Positions 43,018 to 54,385 of a stretch of 64,000 nt of DNA are shown piece by piece. This DNA is from Puffinus mauretanicus. Taxonomy: Eukaryota > Chordata > Aves > Procellariiformes > Procellariidae. Made by a program: the position numbers and the translations under genes. Below the pieces are notes generated by a model. The model made no database searches. It was not told the origin of the DNA and saw only the letters and a list, made by a program, of their open reading frames with translations. How positions within the stretch are numbered: position 1 is the stretch's first letter; every line of letters begins with the position of its first letter. The DNA lies in the NCBI GenBank assembly GCA_023333565.1, contig JAJKFH010001094.1, forward strand, positions 3,286,001 to 3,350,000, read 5' to 3'.

Positions 43018-46000
43018 TCAATCTCGAGTGGGAGTGCAAAAGGGTAGCTTGCATGCCTTGTGCAGCTGTGCAACTGTCCCAGAGCTGCCTGCTTGAGTTA
43101 TGGCTCATAATTTTCATGGAAAGTTCTCACAGTTCGTGACCCAGGAGATCCCAAACATATGATTTAATCGGGCATTAGTCAATGTCGAATTTTTCCTTTC
43201 CCAATGCGTCTTCTGATCTATACCACATTGTCAGCATCTCCCTGCAGTGCAAGGGAGGCACAAGGCACCTTGATGCAGGGTGAGGGAGGGAAGAGGGGAA
43301 ACGGTGCTTGGACTGGAAGCAGCTGCAAAACTGGACAGATGTGGCCTTTAATAATCCCACATGCTCGTTCTCAGCCTATCACCCCTACAGCCCGTAACGT
43401 GTCCGTATTTATGGAAGATGACAAAGATCTAAGCCACCTTCGAGGGAACACATTTCACCAACTGGCATCGCCTTCGAACTCTCTTTATCCTTTTCTTCCA
43501 GTGAACAAGCTGCTGCTCCCAAACCTACTCTGGACTTTCTCATCTGCTTGTAACTGCAACTGAACAAAATTTCTGTTCTTACTTACAGTGATCCTCACTG
43601 AAGAGCTTTCACTTTGCACACACCTCCCACTACAGCTTACTCTTACCCTTCGGGCTGTTGGGTCCAGAGCTCCTAAATCCCACAAAAGGGTGGGATAAAG
43701 CCATGCCTTATGGAAATGAAGACTGGATATGCTACTGGCTTTGGGAAAGCCACGCTATCCTGATGTGTTCATGGACACTAGTTACCTGATACCACCGTGC
43801 TCCCTCCTCTTCATGGTAAAAATTGTTTGAATTATGATTTTATTTGGCAGACAATTGCATTTATATATCAATCACTGTTCGCTATTCATTGGTTATTATT
43901 CTCTTCTCCAAAAATTTCAGGCAACCAGTCAAGGACTGGAAGCAAAACAATGTGCCAGACTTTTTTCTGAAGAGTATAAGAGTGTAGCTTTGTATTGATT
44001 CATTCCTGCTAAGAACAAGACTTCATGCAATTTAGGCCACAAACCACTCGTCACAAACACCAAACAACTAACAGATGGAGTGGGTAGTCTGCAAACAAAG
44101 CAGAGGTTGAAATCACATTCCCCCAAATGGTCTGGCAAAAATCTGCTGAAAACAGGATGTCTTTCTGAGTGATTTGCAAAGAGAAGAGAGGCCTGAATTA
44201 GGGAACTAATGTTGTAACGCCCTAACGAGATCTATATACTAGATAGTGTGGTTCTTGCTTTCCTTCAAGTTGCAAGACTGGATAGGCAATCCCAATTTTA
44301 GGCTCAGACAGGAGATGATACTCAAGAGAAGCCTTTCTTTTCCTTCTCCCCACAGCAGCTCCACACAGACATAAGAGAAAGCAACAGAAACACTCTCCCA
44401 AAGAGTAACTTGTACCTTTTACAGTCCTGAAACATAGTCGGACTAATCTTGTCTTGTGAGCAGCCTCAAGTTAGTTCAACGCTGTAACAGAGTGCTCAGC
44501 CTTCCTCCTTTTCCATTTCTTCGCTCCAGAACCATGTAGTGATGAGAGAGACATGAGCTTATGATTAGTCAGTATAATTTCAGTACCAACCAGATAGCTC
44601 AGTTCAGGCATTTACACAATCGTACTTCGTCCCTTGGCCAAACAACCACCCAGACACAAAACTGTGAGATACGCTGCTGGCAATGAAGAAATGACAGAGT
44701 TTAGGGTCCTATTCCAGATGTGTATGGGAAATTGTAACCCGCCAACAGAAACAGAGAAGAATTCACCTCACTTCTATTCTTGCAAAATCCTTAGTGCAAC
44801 AGAAATCTACTAGAGGATCATTGCAGGGCAGAGTATTCTTCTTGAAGACCCTGTAATGATTAAGAAACAACCCATGGAGTGGCATAAATATGTAGGTGAA
44901 GAACTGCTGCCTTGTAGATCTGTATCATATAAGCCACAGCTCTGTCTATGCTCTATGGAAATGTGCGTTGGTTCTATCAGGTACAGCATTTTCTATCTGA
45001 TACACACATTAATCCACTTGGCCAGAAACAGTTCAGGTATTGAACCACCTTCATGTAAAAGATGACAAACATGGAACTTGAGCAGAAAATAGAGAGAGAG
45101 AGATAGTCTTTGAGATAGATTTTTGAATGCTGTATGACATTCAGATTATACAATGTTGGGTTGGTTTTTTTGGTTGGGGTTTTTTGTAGGATGTTGTGGC
45201 TTTAGACAGCAAGATGAGCTGATGGCCTCCTCTAAGACCTGCAAAAATGAGTTCATCTTTGGCAAGAAAGGTCCTGGGATCCTTGGTATCTGCTTATTAT
45301 TATGAAACATTCCTTCATGTCCCCAGCAATATCTATAGTCCTCTGTGGTTGAAACTACCCATTGGAAAATCATCTGATAATGTGATAGCAATCAAGAAAT
45401 AGGTCTTGGGAGATAAGCAAGGTGGTATGGTTACTCCATGGCAGAGTGTCCATAATTGAAAAAGCAGGCATTCAGTGAATCCTGTTTAGGAGAGTTTTGT
45501 ATGCTTGGCCATGACTATGGTGAGAAATCTCGGTCATGGGAGTTTTCTCTCAAGGAACTGGCTGATAAAGTCAATGCCACTTTTGTTACAATACTTGGCT
45601 GAAGTGACTCTTCCGGGATATCATGCAGAAGGCCCTGGACAGGCAGGCAAGAACTGTTCTCTTCACAATCTGGATTAAACCCACTGTAGATGAAAGGTCA
45701 GGCTGTAGGTAAAAATGAAGGCATTCTGGATCTCCACAGCTGATGCCTCTGTGTTTCTCCCCCCCTCCTCCCCCCCCATGCTGCTCTAGTGGAAGAGCAG
45801 AAAGGGAAAGTAAAGGCTGCTTGCTACTTCTCCTAAAAGAATAAAACTGATGCCAACAAAACAACATGCTGCAGCTAAGCAAGCTGTTGTCTTGCCTGGC
45901 ACCAGGAGACCAAAGGTGAAAACTCTGATGGACAGCAGTTGTAGATGCTGCATGGCACATGGCTGTGGTTGTGATGACATAAAATACTTCTTTTTTTTGT

Positions 46001-49000
46001 GGTAAAATTAATACACCTCTTCATTAAAATACAAATCTGTTCTTCTTCCTGGTGATTTTATCAGAAATACATAGTCTGGGACTGTACAGCTGCTTTTAGC
46101 TTAGGAAATTGATCAACAAGGTGATCATTTACCACAACAAATCTTTGATGAGGACCTCTTACCAGTGTGATACCTTGGACCATATTTACATGTCCTAAAT
46201 GCTACACATGACCTCCACTCTCTGGGCTCTAGAGTGCCCTTTTCAATAGGAAGTATTAGGCTAAACAGTTTGGGCTGAACTTCGACTATCTGGTCCTTAG
46301 TGCACTGGTTTCACCCTGCTCTCCCAAAGAAAATCACAGTCATCAATACCATGTAAGAACATTTCTTTCCAATTCCCTCATTCGAGCCCACGATTTATCC
46401 CATATTGCCTTCCCTGGCAGAATAATCAGGCACACTGTCTATTAATAACAACAGAGGAGGCGGAAAGACATAACAAGAAAGCTGTACCAAACACTTTATT
46501 CTGCCTGGGATGTAGAAATAAGACTTGACATAAAGAATAACTGCAATGAGCATATGATTTATTGTTTATACCATGTCATAAGACAAAGCTCTTGGATATT
46601 AGCGGCCTAATAAAGTGATATAACGCTTGCTATGTGTTTATCCATGTGGTAAATAGATAGCACAATTGACACCTGAAGCACTGCAAGAGGAGCAATGGCT
46701 ACAAAATCAGAGGTAGTGGCAGAATTTATTGCTAATTCCATCTCTCAGAATATAAGGAAACACATTACTCTCCAGTAAAATTCAAATATCTGGTGAATTA
46801 AAAGATTATTGGTGACAACATTACGATACTGCTTTCTTTTCCTCCATCTTCCGTGGGAGAGGAGGACGTGCATTAGAGAATTCCCAGCCTGACATAAAAC
46901 TCTTGCAGCATCTCAACATAAAAGAGGCTCAAAACTAGAAATTCCATTTTACAAAGAGGTTGAGGCTGTGACATTGTTTCTGATGCAGAGTGAAAACTTT
47001 TCAAGAGAAAAAACTCACAATGCAAAGTCCAGCGCTGCCGCTCCAAATTACTGCATGTGCCTGCGGCCTGGGTGACCCTAGGAGCTGACTCCAGCAGAAC
47101 AAAGTGTGACCATCAGTAGCGACTTTCCATGAAAGCACCCTAAGAGCAAGACTACTGCCATGAGACAGAGATATCTGTCACTGAGTTGAACACCACACCC
47201 TGGAGTAGGACAACCTTCTGGACAGAGATATTTGAAGCTTTCTGGTAAATGTGAACATCATGAAAAAAAATCCCATCTCTAGCAGCTATCCCCCATGACA
47301 GGCCAAGCCTTCTAGGTAGCACACAGGTGGCACCAAATGACTTTTCAAATTCAACACTCAGCTGTAAATCTCAGGCCACAAACACTGGGGTTCATGTGTA
47401 CTGAAGTAATCTGCCCATCTTCAGTAAGCAAATGTTCAACACAGTCCTCTCTCCCATCCTTGATTTTGGGTAACTGGTTTGAGATTAAGGTCTACTCTGA
47501 TCCTTCACAGAGAGTAATGCAAACATGACGTTACACAGGGATTAAAGCCTACTCTAATGAGTAAGAATGGCAAAATTGGGAAGTGAGCAAATCAGAGGTG
47601 AACAGTGTCTCACTTGGCATCTTGACTCATTTTAGCAAAGAGGAAATCCAATCAACATGCTCAAGTTTTTCAGAATTCAGTCATGAAACAGTTGCAGGCC
47701 AGACTGCAGAAGTCATCTGCCTCTCATGGATCATCTATTTGTATAAGAAATCCCCTTGACACTGGAGGTGCCCCAGTCTAGCTCTATTCTTCTTCATATC
47801 CATAAAGCCCTCTAACTCAAGTGGTAATTTGCAGACTTTGACTTGCCCTAAGTAACACTTCTTCATGTCATGGGGAGACAGTAATACCTCTTCTCAGCAA
47901 GCACAAATTAGCAAGATTCTCTCCTACCAAAAGGCACAGCCTGCTTGTTCTTTCACTAAAATAATTGTATCTGTCTCTGTAACAGTTCATTTAGCTAGGA
48001 GCAAAACTCTAGTTAGGCAAAGCACTGGGAAACTGCCACATGCTCCTGCAACTATATGTTGCACATAAAATAATTCAAACACACTATTAGAGTGTGTAAT
48101 TTAGCTCATATGTAGTTAGAATGTGCAGAGTTTGCCAAGTGACTGCATCCAGCTGGAAAATCAATTTATATATGCCAGTTTAATAAAACCTGAAAGTCTT
48201 CCGCAATACATGAAGAAATGTTAGACAACGTTGAAATTGTACATTATGTAAAACCAAACGTAGCTGTAAATTACAGGCTGAGTGTGAAGGATCATTCGTC
48301 CCCTGCCAAAATTCATATAAGCGGTCGCCAGTTTGGGGACGAGGGGGAAACATACCGTAATAAAATGAAACTTTGTACAACTCCAAGTACAAGCTTCCAG
48401 GGCCAAATTTTGGCAGGAGAAACTTTAAAACGAAATTGACTTCAGCCTTGAGCCATCTCTCACTGATTTAAATCTGAAGTAGTCTGGGGCTACGCTGGTG
48501 CAAATGAAAACAAAACACAGGTGATTTGATGGTGCAGAGGTCTTTCTGTGTACTATAAGCAAGCCCAGAGCTCTCAATCTGGACTAACCACATTGTTTGT
48601 CTCCTGAGTTTCCCATACACTCTCACTTTAGAAAGCACTATTTTGTTGTCCATGAACTGCATACTCTATTGCTATGCGTGTATAAATTCAGCCAAAGCAC
48701 TAACTAGGCTATCCATTCTCTGCCTCTGCTTTGCTGGTGACAACCCAGGCGGCTTGGTAGGAAGAGTAAGATATTGCCTTGTGATTGCCACTGTGAGGTA
48801 CAGGTGCAAAGCAATGGGTGTTACCAGTCCTGTTCTGGAGAGACAGACACCAGCATTGTAAAACCCACAGCACGGATGCTGCTAATTACCATGCTTGCTT
48901 CTGCTCTCAGAAGAGGGATGAAGAGTTAAGGGGCACAGAGAGACTCCTGGAGTAGCACTTCCTTCTGCCTCTATTGTCTTGCTTGAAACAGTATAGGGTG

Positions 49001-50330
49001 AGTTGGGAACGCCTGTGCCGAGGCAGGAGACAAACACAGGACTTCAGTTTTCAGAGCTATCTTAACACCTCCTACTAACACCAGCAAACAAACTCTCATT
49101 GGTATTAGGGAACACACAAAACTACAGACATGAACCAGGCTTTATTGCACTGGGTTTCTTACTCTATTTTCTGGACAAACCATACAAGGCAGGAAAAACA
49201 ACACTCATCTGCAAAGCAATGCTAGTCTGATCCTCTTCCCATGTACAGCCCTATCTAAATGAACTATTTAGATTAAATTAACTCCTCATCTGCACTTGCA
49301 TACAGGCTTGTCTGCAGAGCTAAGATGAGTACAAGAGTTCTTGGGTGCATATTACTTGCACACGGCCTACACCACCCTGACTAGGTGTCCCTGGGCACTC
49401 CCCTTTCAAGGTGCCCCTGTGACGCAAGGTGACCAAGAGCAGCCAGACAGAAAGCAATTGCAGGACAGCTAATGTGAATTTACACCCTACCTGAGAATCA
49501 CGCCGACTGTGCTCTGAACCCAAAACAAGACATAGACTCTTCATTCAACACTTAGTAGTATCTGAGGGATCAATTCTGTTCACTGTGGCATTACAAAAAC
49601 CCCAAGAAAACTCCATTTAGATCAATGGCTATGTCATCAATATCCTGGAAACTGAATTTGGCCCAGTTTCTAACATTTGTATCCTAAAAGCATTTCCAGC
49701 TTGTGGAAGTTGGATGGAGAAGTTTTCAGATACTCTGGTTATCAAGGGAATTCCTCAAGCCTTTCAGATGAATCAAATGCATCTTAGCAAACTCTTTCCT
49801 TCAGGGTTGTAGGAATCAATCCTTACTCACATGAACAAGCTCTTACTCTTGCACCTTAACCTGCTAATCTCCTCACCAGTCTCCTCATTCACCCTCACTT
49901 AGGGCATGCTGTTTGTTGGCACGGAGTCTTGGCATGCACCTTTGTTTTCACACAATATACAGTTTCAGCTTGGCTTAGCACTTGACAACCTCAGTATCAA
50001 TGCAACCACTCACAGAAGTAAAGGTCATTGATTTAAACCGCAAGTATTTGAGATTATTTTTTTATGGTTGCCACTGTCCAACGTACAATTAGGCTTTCAT
50101 GCATAGAATGCGTTTCAAGAGCTGCCAGTAATTTTCATTCCATATACGGTAGGTTTTATGCCAATACATATGCTTTATATCTAATGGCAAGAATATTTGA
50201 GAGAGTGGAAGGTCAATCTTTTATAGACAATCCAAAAAATAAAATAAAATCAGAGAAAGGAATGGAAACATGCATACTCAGCAAGAACCCTAGCAGGAAA
50301 AACTTTCTAGGTGATTAAATACAAAAATGA
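43018..50330. other. unannotated single-copy DNA
   Basis: This is 7.3 kb with no recognisable gene. It contains a short (GA)n tract at 45090-45105 and a C-rich stretch at 45757-45778. ORFs of up to 124 codons (45586-45960 minus) have no known motifs. The stretches at 46480-46700 and 48190-48430 have mixed, homopolymer-poor composition. Confidence 0.5.
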
Positions 50331-50520
50331 GCATTGTCCAATGGGTAAAACCATCATGGGGCATGTGTGCACACCAGTCACAGAAAAGCCCGGAATGCAG
50401 AGCCATTCAAGCTCAGCTTTTAACAAGGCACTTCTGGACCTGGACACAGGCCAGGTATAAAAGCCCTGGGCCCAGCATGGGCTAATTTACCCAGCTCTCA
50501 TGATGATGATCTAATCTAAC
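50331..50520 (+). promoter_or_regulatory. possible TATA/CCAAT core promoter
   Basis: GGTATAAAAGCCC (TATAAAAG at 50456-50463) is a very good TATA box, with GTCCAATGGG (about 50337-50346) roughly 115 bp upstream as a CCAAT-box candidate. A transcription start would be expected near 50487. No ORF, splice donor or LTR terminus is recognised downstream, so this may be chance or the remains of a retroelement promoter. Confidence 0.25.
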
Positions 50521-52136
50521 CTGGTTTATTGGCTTTGAAACAAACTAGGAACACTCACACAGCCACTAACCACTCCTCAACTGGGGAGACAGCAGTGAAG
50601 AGCTGAGCACAAAAAGATTGTTTAGCTAACTTCGCTAACTTTGTTCCCCCAGACCATTCCTGACTATGGCCTTATACCAAAAAAAGAGAAACACAGACAA
50701 GGCACCTAGTACAACCATTTTTCTAGATGTGGCAATGCCAGTTTAAAGAGTGTTTACAGACCCACAACTAGTTGTCCTTCCCTTCACTGAAATATAGCCA
50801 TTGATAAAAAATATAAAGTGCCACTACACTTTGGCCCAAGATAATTACATTGACACAGGAAAAAAATTAGGAATTACTGATATAGCTGAAGTGATACAGT
50901 GTGATTAAAGCAATACAATTTATGTATATAGATAACTTTCAGACTACCAAGCGAAGTACAAATGGTAGCTATTGCTGAATAGCGTATATGTACTTGACTG
51001 AATTTCATTAGCTCTGCGTGAACAGTTTCTAACCATGCTACACTCAAGTCTTCTGATGGGTGCAAACCACATAACATCACTGGAATGGCTCAAGTTCACC
51101 TCAAGGTGTAATCGGTTCAATATAATTAAGCCAAACCCCTCCTCACCTTCAGAAAAGAGAATTAGAAACTTCAGCTTCCTTTTAAAGTGTACTGGAAAGC
51201 AGGAAAAAGAACTTTCAAAAAATGTTTTCATCCCTTCATAAAGATCTTTCAACCTGTTGCATCAATTCCTGCTCAATTCAGATCAACAACAAATATGTAT
51301 GCTATTTTGTTTAGCTTGACTTTACCTTTGATTTGGCAAGTTTATGTTTAAAAAGGAGGAAAGAGGATCTACCACTGATAATAACAAAACTAAGGCTTGC
51401 CTTTTAAACCAGAAAGTGATTATGATTTTGAGATTAGAATCATGTAGTTCTTCATCTTGTACCTTTGAACGTTATCAGAGAGAGACATGAATAAGTGCTA
51501 GGACAACAATCTCTATGAAACAGGCCAAAAACTAGTATTCAGCAAGTAAGCAAGCCCCTAGGGTTTCATCTTGAGGGTTAAAGAAGCCTGCTTGCTCCCC
51601 AGTCTGCCAGAGTTTATTGCTGCTAGCAGGAATTGTGTGCTTAATCCTCCATTCCTTTCTTGGATGCAACCCTAGCAAGAAGTGAAAGGTAGTTTTATCT
51701 TGGGGGATGACTACAACACCAGTCCCCATAACTACGTATCACTAAAAAGTGCTTTGAGGATGTAACAATTGGTTCCCGCGGGGCCAAATTCATCTTTAGT
51801 CCTGGGGAGACCCACGAGCCACTTCAGTCACTAGTCATGATGAGAGCCACAGATCGGTCACTTAACACATATAAGATGAGTTTCAAGCGAGGTTGAGGGC
51901 CTGCCCTTTAAAAGCCAGACCCTCCCACGTCATTTTGAGTTGGGTTCCAAAAATAAAAAAATCTGAAAGAGGCACCAGCCGTGATCCACCAGTGTACAGC
52001 AGGACAAGATGGTGAGGAAACAATCCAAGTATTTAAGGACAAAGAGAAAGATGCAGGATTTTTGAAAAACAGATGATTAATAGGAGAGATACAGCTGAAA
52101 AGCAACAGTTTTCCAGTCCTGAAGTAGCTTACCTTC

Positions 52137-52137
<1 letters not shown>
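50521..52137. other. unannotated single-copy DNA
   Basis: No gene or repeat is recognised. The minus ORF 50944-51252 (102 codons) has no known domain. Confidence 0.5.

Positions 52138-52168
<31 letters not shown>
52138..52168 (+). repeat. poly-A tract of 31
   Basis: This is an uninterrupted A run, the longest homopolymer in the window. It lies upstream of the L1-type fragment, so it is not that fragment's 3' tail. No retroposed gene is recognised directly upstream. Confidence 0.95.
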
Positions 52169-52170
<2 letters not shown>

Positions 52171-52324
52171 TCTTGACCCAAAAGAAGGAATGGGAGAAGA
52201 GGCATTTGGTCCTGCCATAAATGCATTTTGAGGTGAAAGAGAATAAGGTCAGGTATCTGTATCATTTATGTTTTTCTGACGACTTCCAGAGCATGAGCAC
52301 TTCAGTCATCATACAATAATTTTA

Positions 52325-52870
52325 GTGGAAGCATCTAATGTTGAAAGCAGCATTTTAGATCCATTTTTATTGCAGATTTGGTTTCTAAACAACAAATTAC
52401 AAACATTTCAAGAGGGCTGCATGCAGTTGAAAACCCACAGTCATATAAATTATCTATGTATATTTGGCAGAAGACATGGTGTGAGAAATTTCTGGAGCTT
52501 ACTTTTACTGAAATCATTAAATAAAAAAAGGGAAAAAGAAAAGTTGAAAGCTGTTTTAGATTGTGAAGATATCAACACTTTTGAAATGGAAAGGGCATAT
52601 AGGTCTCTAGCCCCAGGTCCATCGGCTGAGGAATCTTGTTGGGCTGTAATAATCAAACTTTTAAGATTTAAAGAAAAGGAGATAATTCTGAAAAAGGCAA
52701 TACAATACTCTAAAGAAAGAAAGCAGAGGATATAGAAAGGTGAGAGAGAGTTCGTATTTTCTCCAGCTCTACCCAAAAAGAAAAGAGGAGAGAAGAAAGA
52801 AACTGTTGAATTTAAGTCTTTAATGCCAGGAGGGGAAAAAAAAGTGAGACATGAAATTTTGCAACCTACT
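52325..52870 (+). mobile_element. decayed LINE-1-type ORF1 (RNA-binding chaperone) fragment
   Basis: A 136-codon plus-strand ORF (52325-52735) resembles the L1 ORF1 protein, the nucleic-acid chaperone that coats L1 RNA. The C-terminal part contains EMERAYRSLAPGPS, then AVIIKLLRFKEKEIILKKA. This corresponds to the L1 signature ERAHRSLAP...IIVKFLRFKEKE at the end of the RRM domain and start of the C-terminal domain. Upstream, YLCIFGRRHGV corresponds to the RRM strand IRIFGLPEGV. After the stop at 52733-52735, a different frame continues with FSPALPKKKRGEKKETVEF, resembling the next part of the family, so a frameshift or stop breaks it. An A-rich insertion (52516-52545) adds lysines. No ORF2 or 3' end was found. 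L1-type elements are scarce in birds, so this is probably an ancient amniote copy. Confidence 0.7.
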
Positions 52871-54190
52871 ACCCCCAGAATAACAGCAGGAACCATCACC
52901 ACGTAGCAGAGGCAGTTGAATAGTTTATCAAGGAGATTTTTTCCTTCTGCTATGGATTTCACTTTTGTAGCAGTGCATAGGCTTTTCCATGTTACTTGGC
53001 CCTATTCCACAGCTTTTATTGAAGATTAAGGCTTAAAAAAGAAGAGAAAACAAACAGAAAACAAGTACAGGCTCAACATCTTGATGGAAGTTTATACTGC
53101 GGGTCTGCCTTGTTGCTTTAAACACAATTGTTTTAGCTCCAGGCATTACAATTTTGAACTGTGATTAGTTTAAAGGTTTACTGAATGCGATTTTATGGAG
53201 AAGTTAAGTGTTTTAATTTCTATGCTTATTTCCAATTCATCACATACCATCCTTGAAAGGAAGAACAGCCCAACACATTTTCATGTTTCTCATTATAAGG
53301 AACCTTTTCCAGTAAAATGCGCGAGTGTGGGGCGTAAATGAGAAGTGGGAAGCTATCCTTGATCAGGTCAAGTAGCAGAGGCATCAGTTTGTACATATTT
53401 ACTTTTAATACTATGTGGAAAGCTGGAACTGATGAGGATCTGATTTTCAGTTGCTGAGTTTTCCAAGCTCTCATTTATCATGCTGAGTTTGCTGGTGCTC
53501 AGCCCTTCTTAAAAGGCAGACAAGTTATGAACTCTATTTGTTGTGGAGATATCTGTCCAAATGTAAACCAGTGCACTGAGTCAGCTCCTGGGCTGCCCAT
53601 GCGCTCCCTCCACCGCTCAGAGTATTCTCTAACATGCAAACAGAAAAAAAACCCTTGGTATCTTGTGGCTTGCTTCTGCACTCCGGAATCTCAAATGCCA
53701 AATAAGATATCCACATGACACCAGGTCACAAGAGGGGCAATATTTTCAAGGAGACAGGACCTTGCAGGAGGCTGGGTAAACCAGCACTGCCTGCCTGCCT
53801 CTGGCCCATCCTGCTGCATAAGCCCAGGCAGGGTGCTTGCTGCCTCCATTCTCCTCCTTCCTCCCCTCTCCACCATTCGTCTATCCTGGCCCTTCACACT
53901 GCCCAGTGCTGGGGTTTGTAAGCGGGAGTGGGCATCCACAAAAGGAGAAAAGAGGTGCGTTCCCTAAATGGTTCGTGCCCCATTGCCTCTAGCCAGTGGC
54001 AATGGCATCCCAGAGTACTGAATTCGGAAAGTCACATAGCGTGTGAGAGGACTGGTGTCAATCTTCCCCTGCTAAGGGACAGCTCATCCCCACACCTCTC
54101 ACCTTTCAGGAGAGCTTGCAGGAACATTTTCCATCTATCCTACCAAAGCTGTTACCCCTTGCACGGCATCCCGAGTGGTAGGGCTAAGGA
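52871..54190. other. unannotated DNA
   Basis: No ORF2-like reverse transcriptase follows the L1-type fragment. A more GC-rich patch at 53750-53930 has no recognisable content. Confidence 0.45.
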
Positions 54191-54385
54191 GAGCAAGGCA
54201 GGGAGCATGACTGTAGCCTGGTGGTCAGGGTAGTCACCTGGAAGGGAAGGAGGTGGCCAGCAGTGGTTTGAGGCTCTTCCCTGTGAGCACTGTATATATT
54301 TTAACTGCTGGGTGTGTAGCGTGAAGATCAGGAAACAGACATGGAGACCCAAGTCCCCTGTGGTTCCAATCTTCTGTTTTATTAT
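54191..54385 (+). repeat. possible tRNA-derived SINE remnant
   Basis: TAGCCTGGTGGTCAGGGTAG followed by TCACCTGG resembles the tRNA-like head of reptile and bird SINEs (TAGCNCAGTGGTTAGGGCACTCACCTGG). Further on, ACATGGAGACCCAAGTCCC resembles GATGTGGGAGACCCAGGTTCAAATCCC. The two parts are about 110 bp apart, where a few bases are expected, so an insertion would be needed. Confidence 0.35.

Noticed and set aside
42589..43047. 152-codon plus ORF over the CpG island
   Set aside because: It is GC-driven and ends in lysines from poly-A. The overlapping minus frame (42504-42944) is just as open.
45586..45960. 124-codon minus ORF
   Set aside because: It has a glycine run from a C-rich tract, no known domain and no splice support.
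47830..47900. Possible MIR fragment (GGGGAGACAGTAATACCTCT)
   Set aside because: Only a short stretch resembles MIR and flanking blocks do not follow.
52138..52168. Poly-A as the tail of the L1-type element
   Set aside because: It lies upstream of ORF1 on the same strand, so it cannot be that element's 3' end.
52450..52962. 170-codon minus ORF
   Set aside because: It is the antisense of the L1-type ORF1 fragment, whose plus-strand motifs are recognisable.
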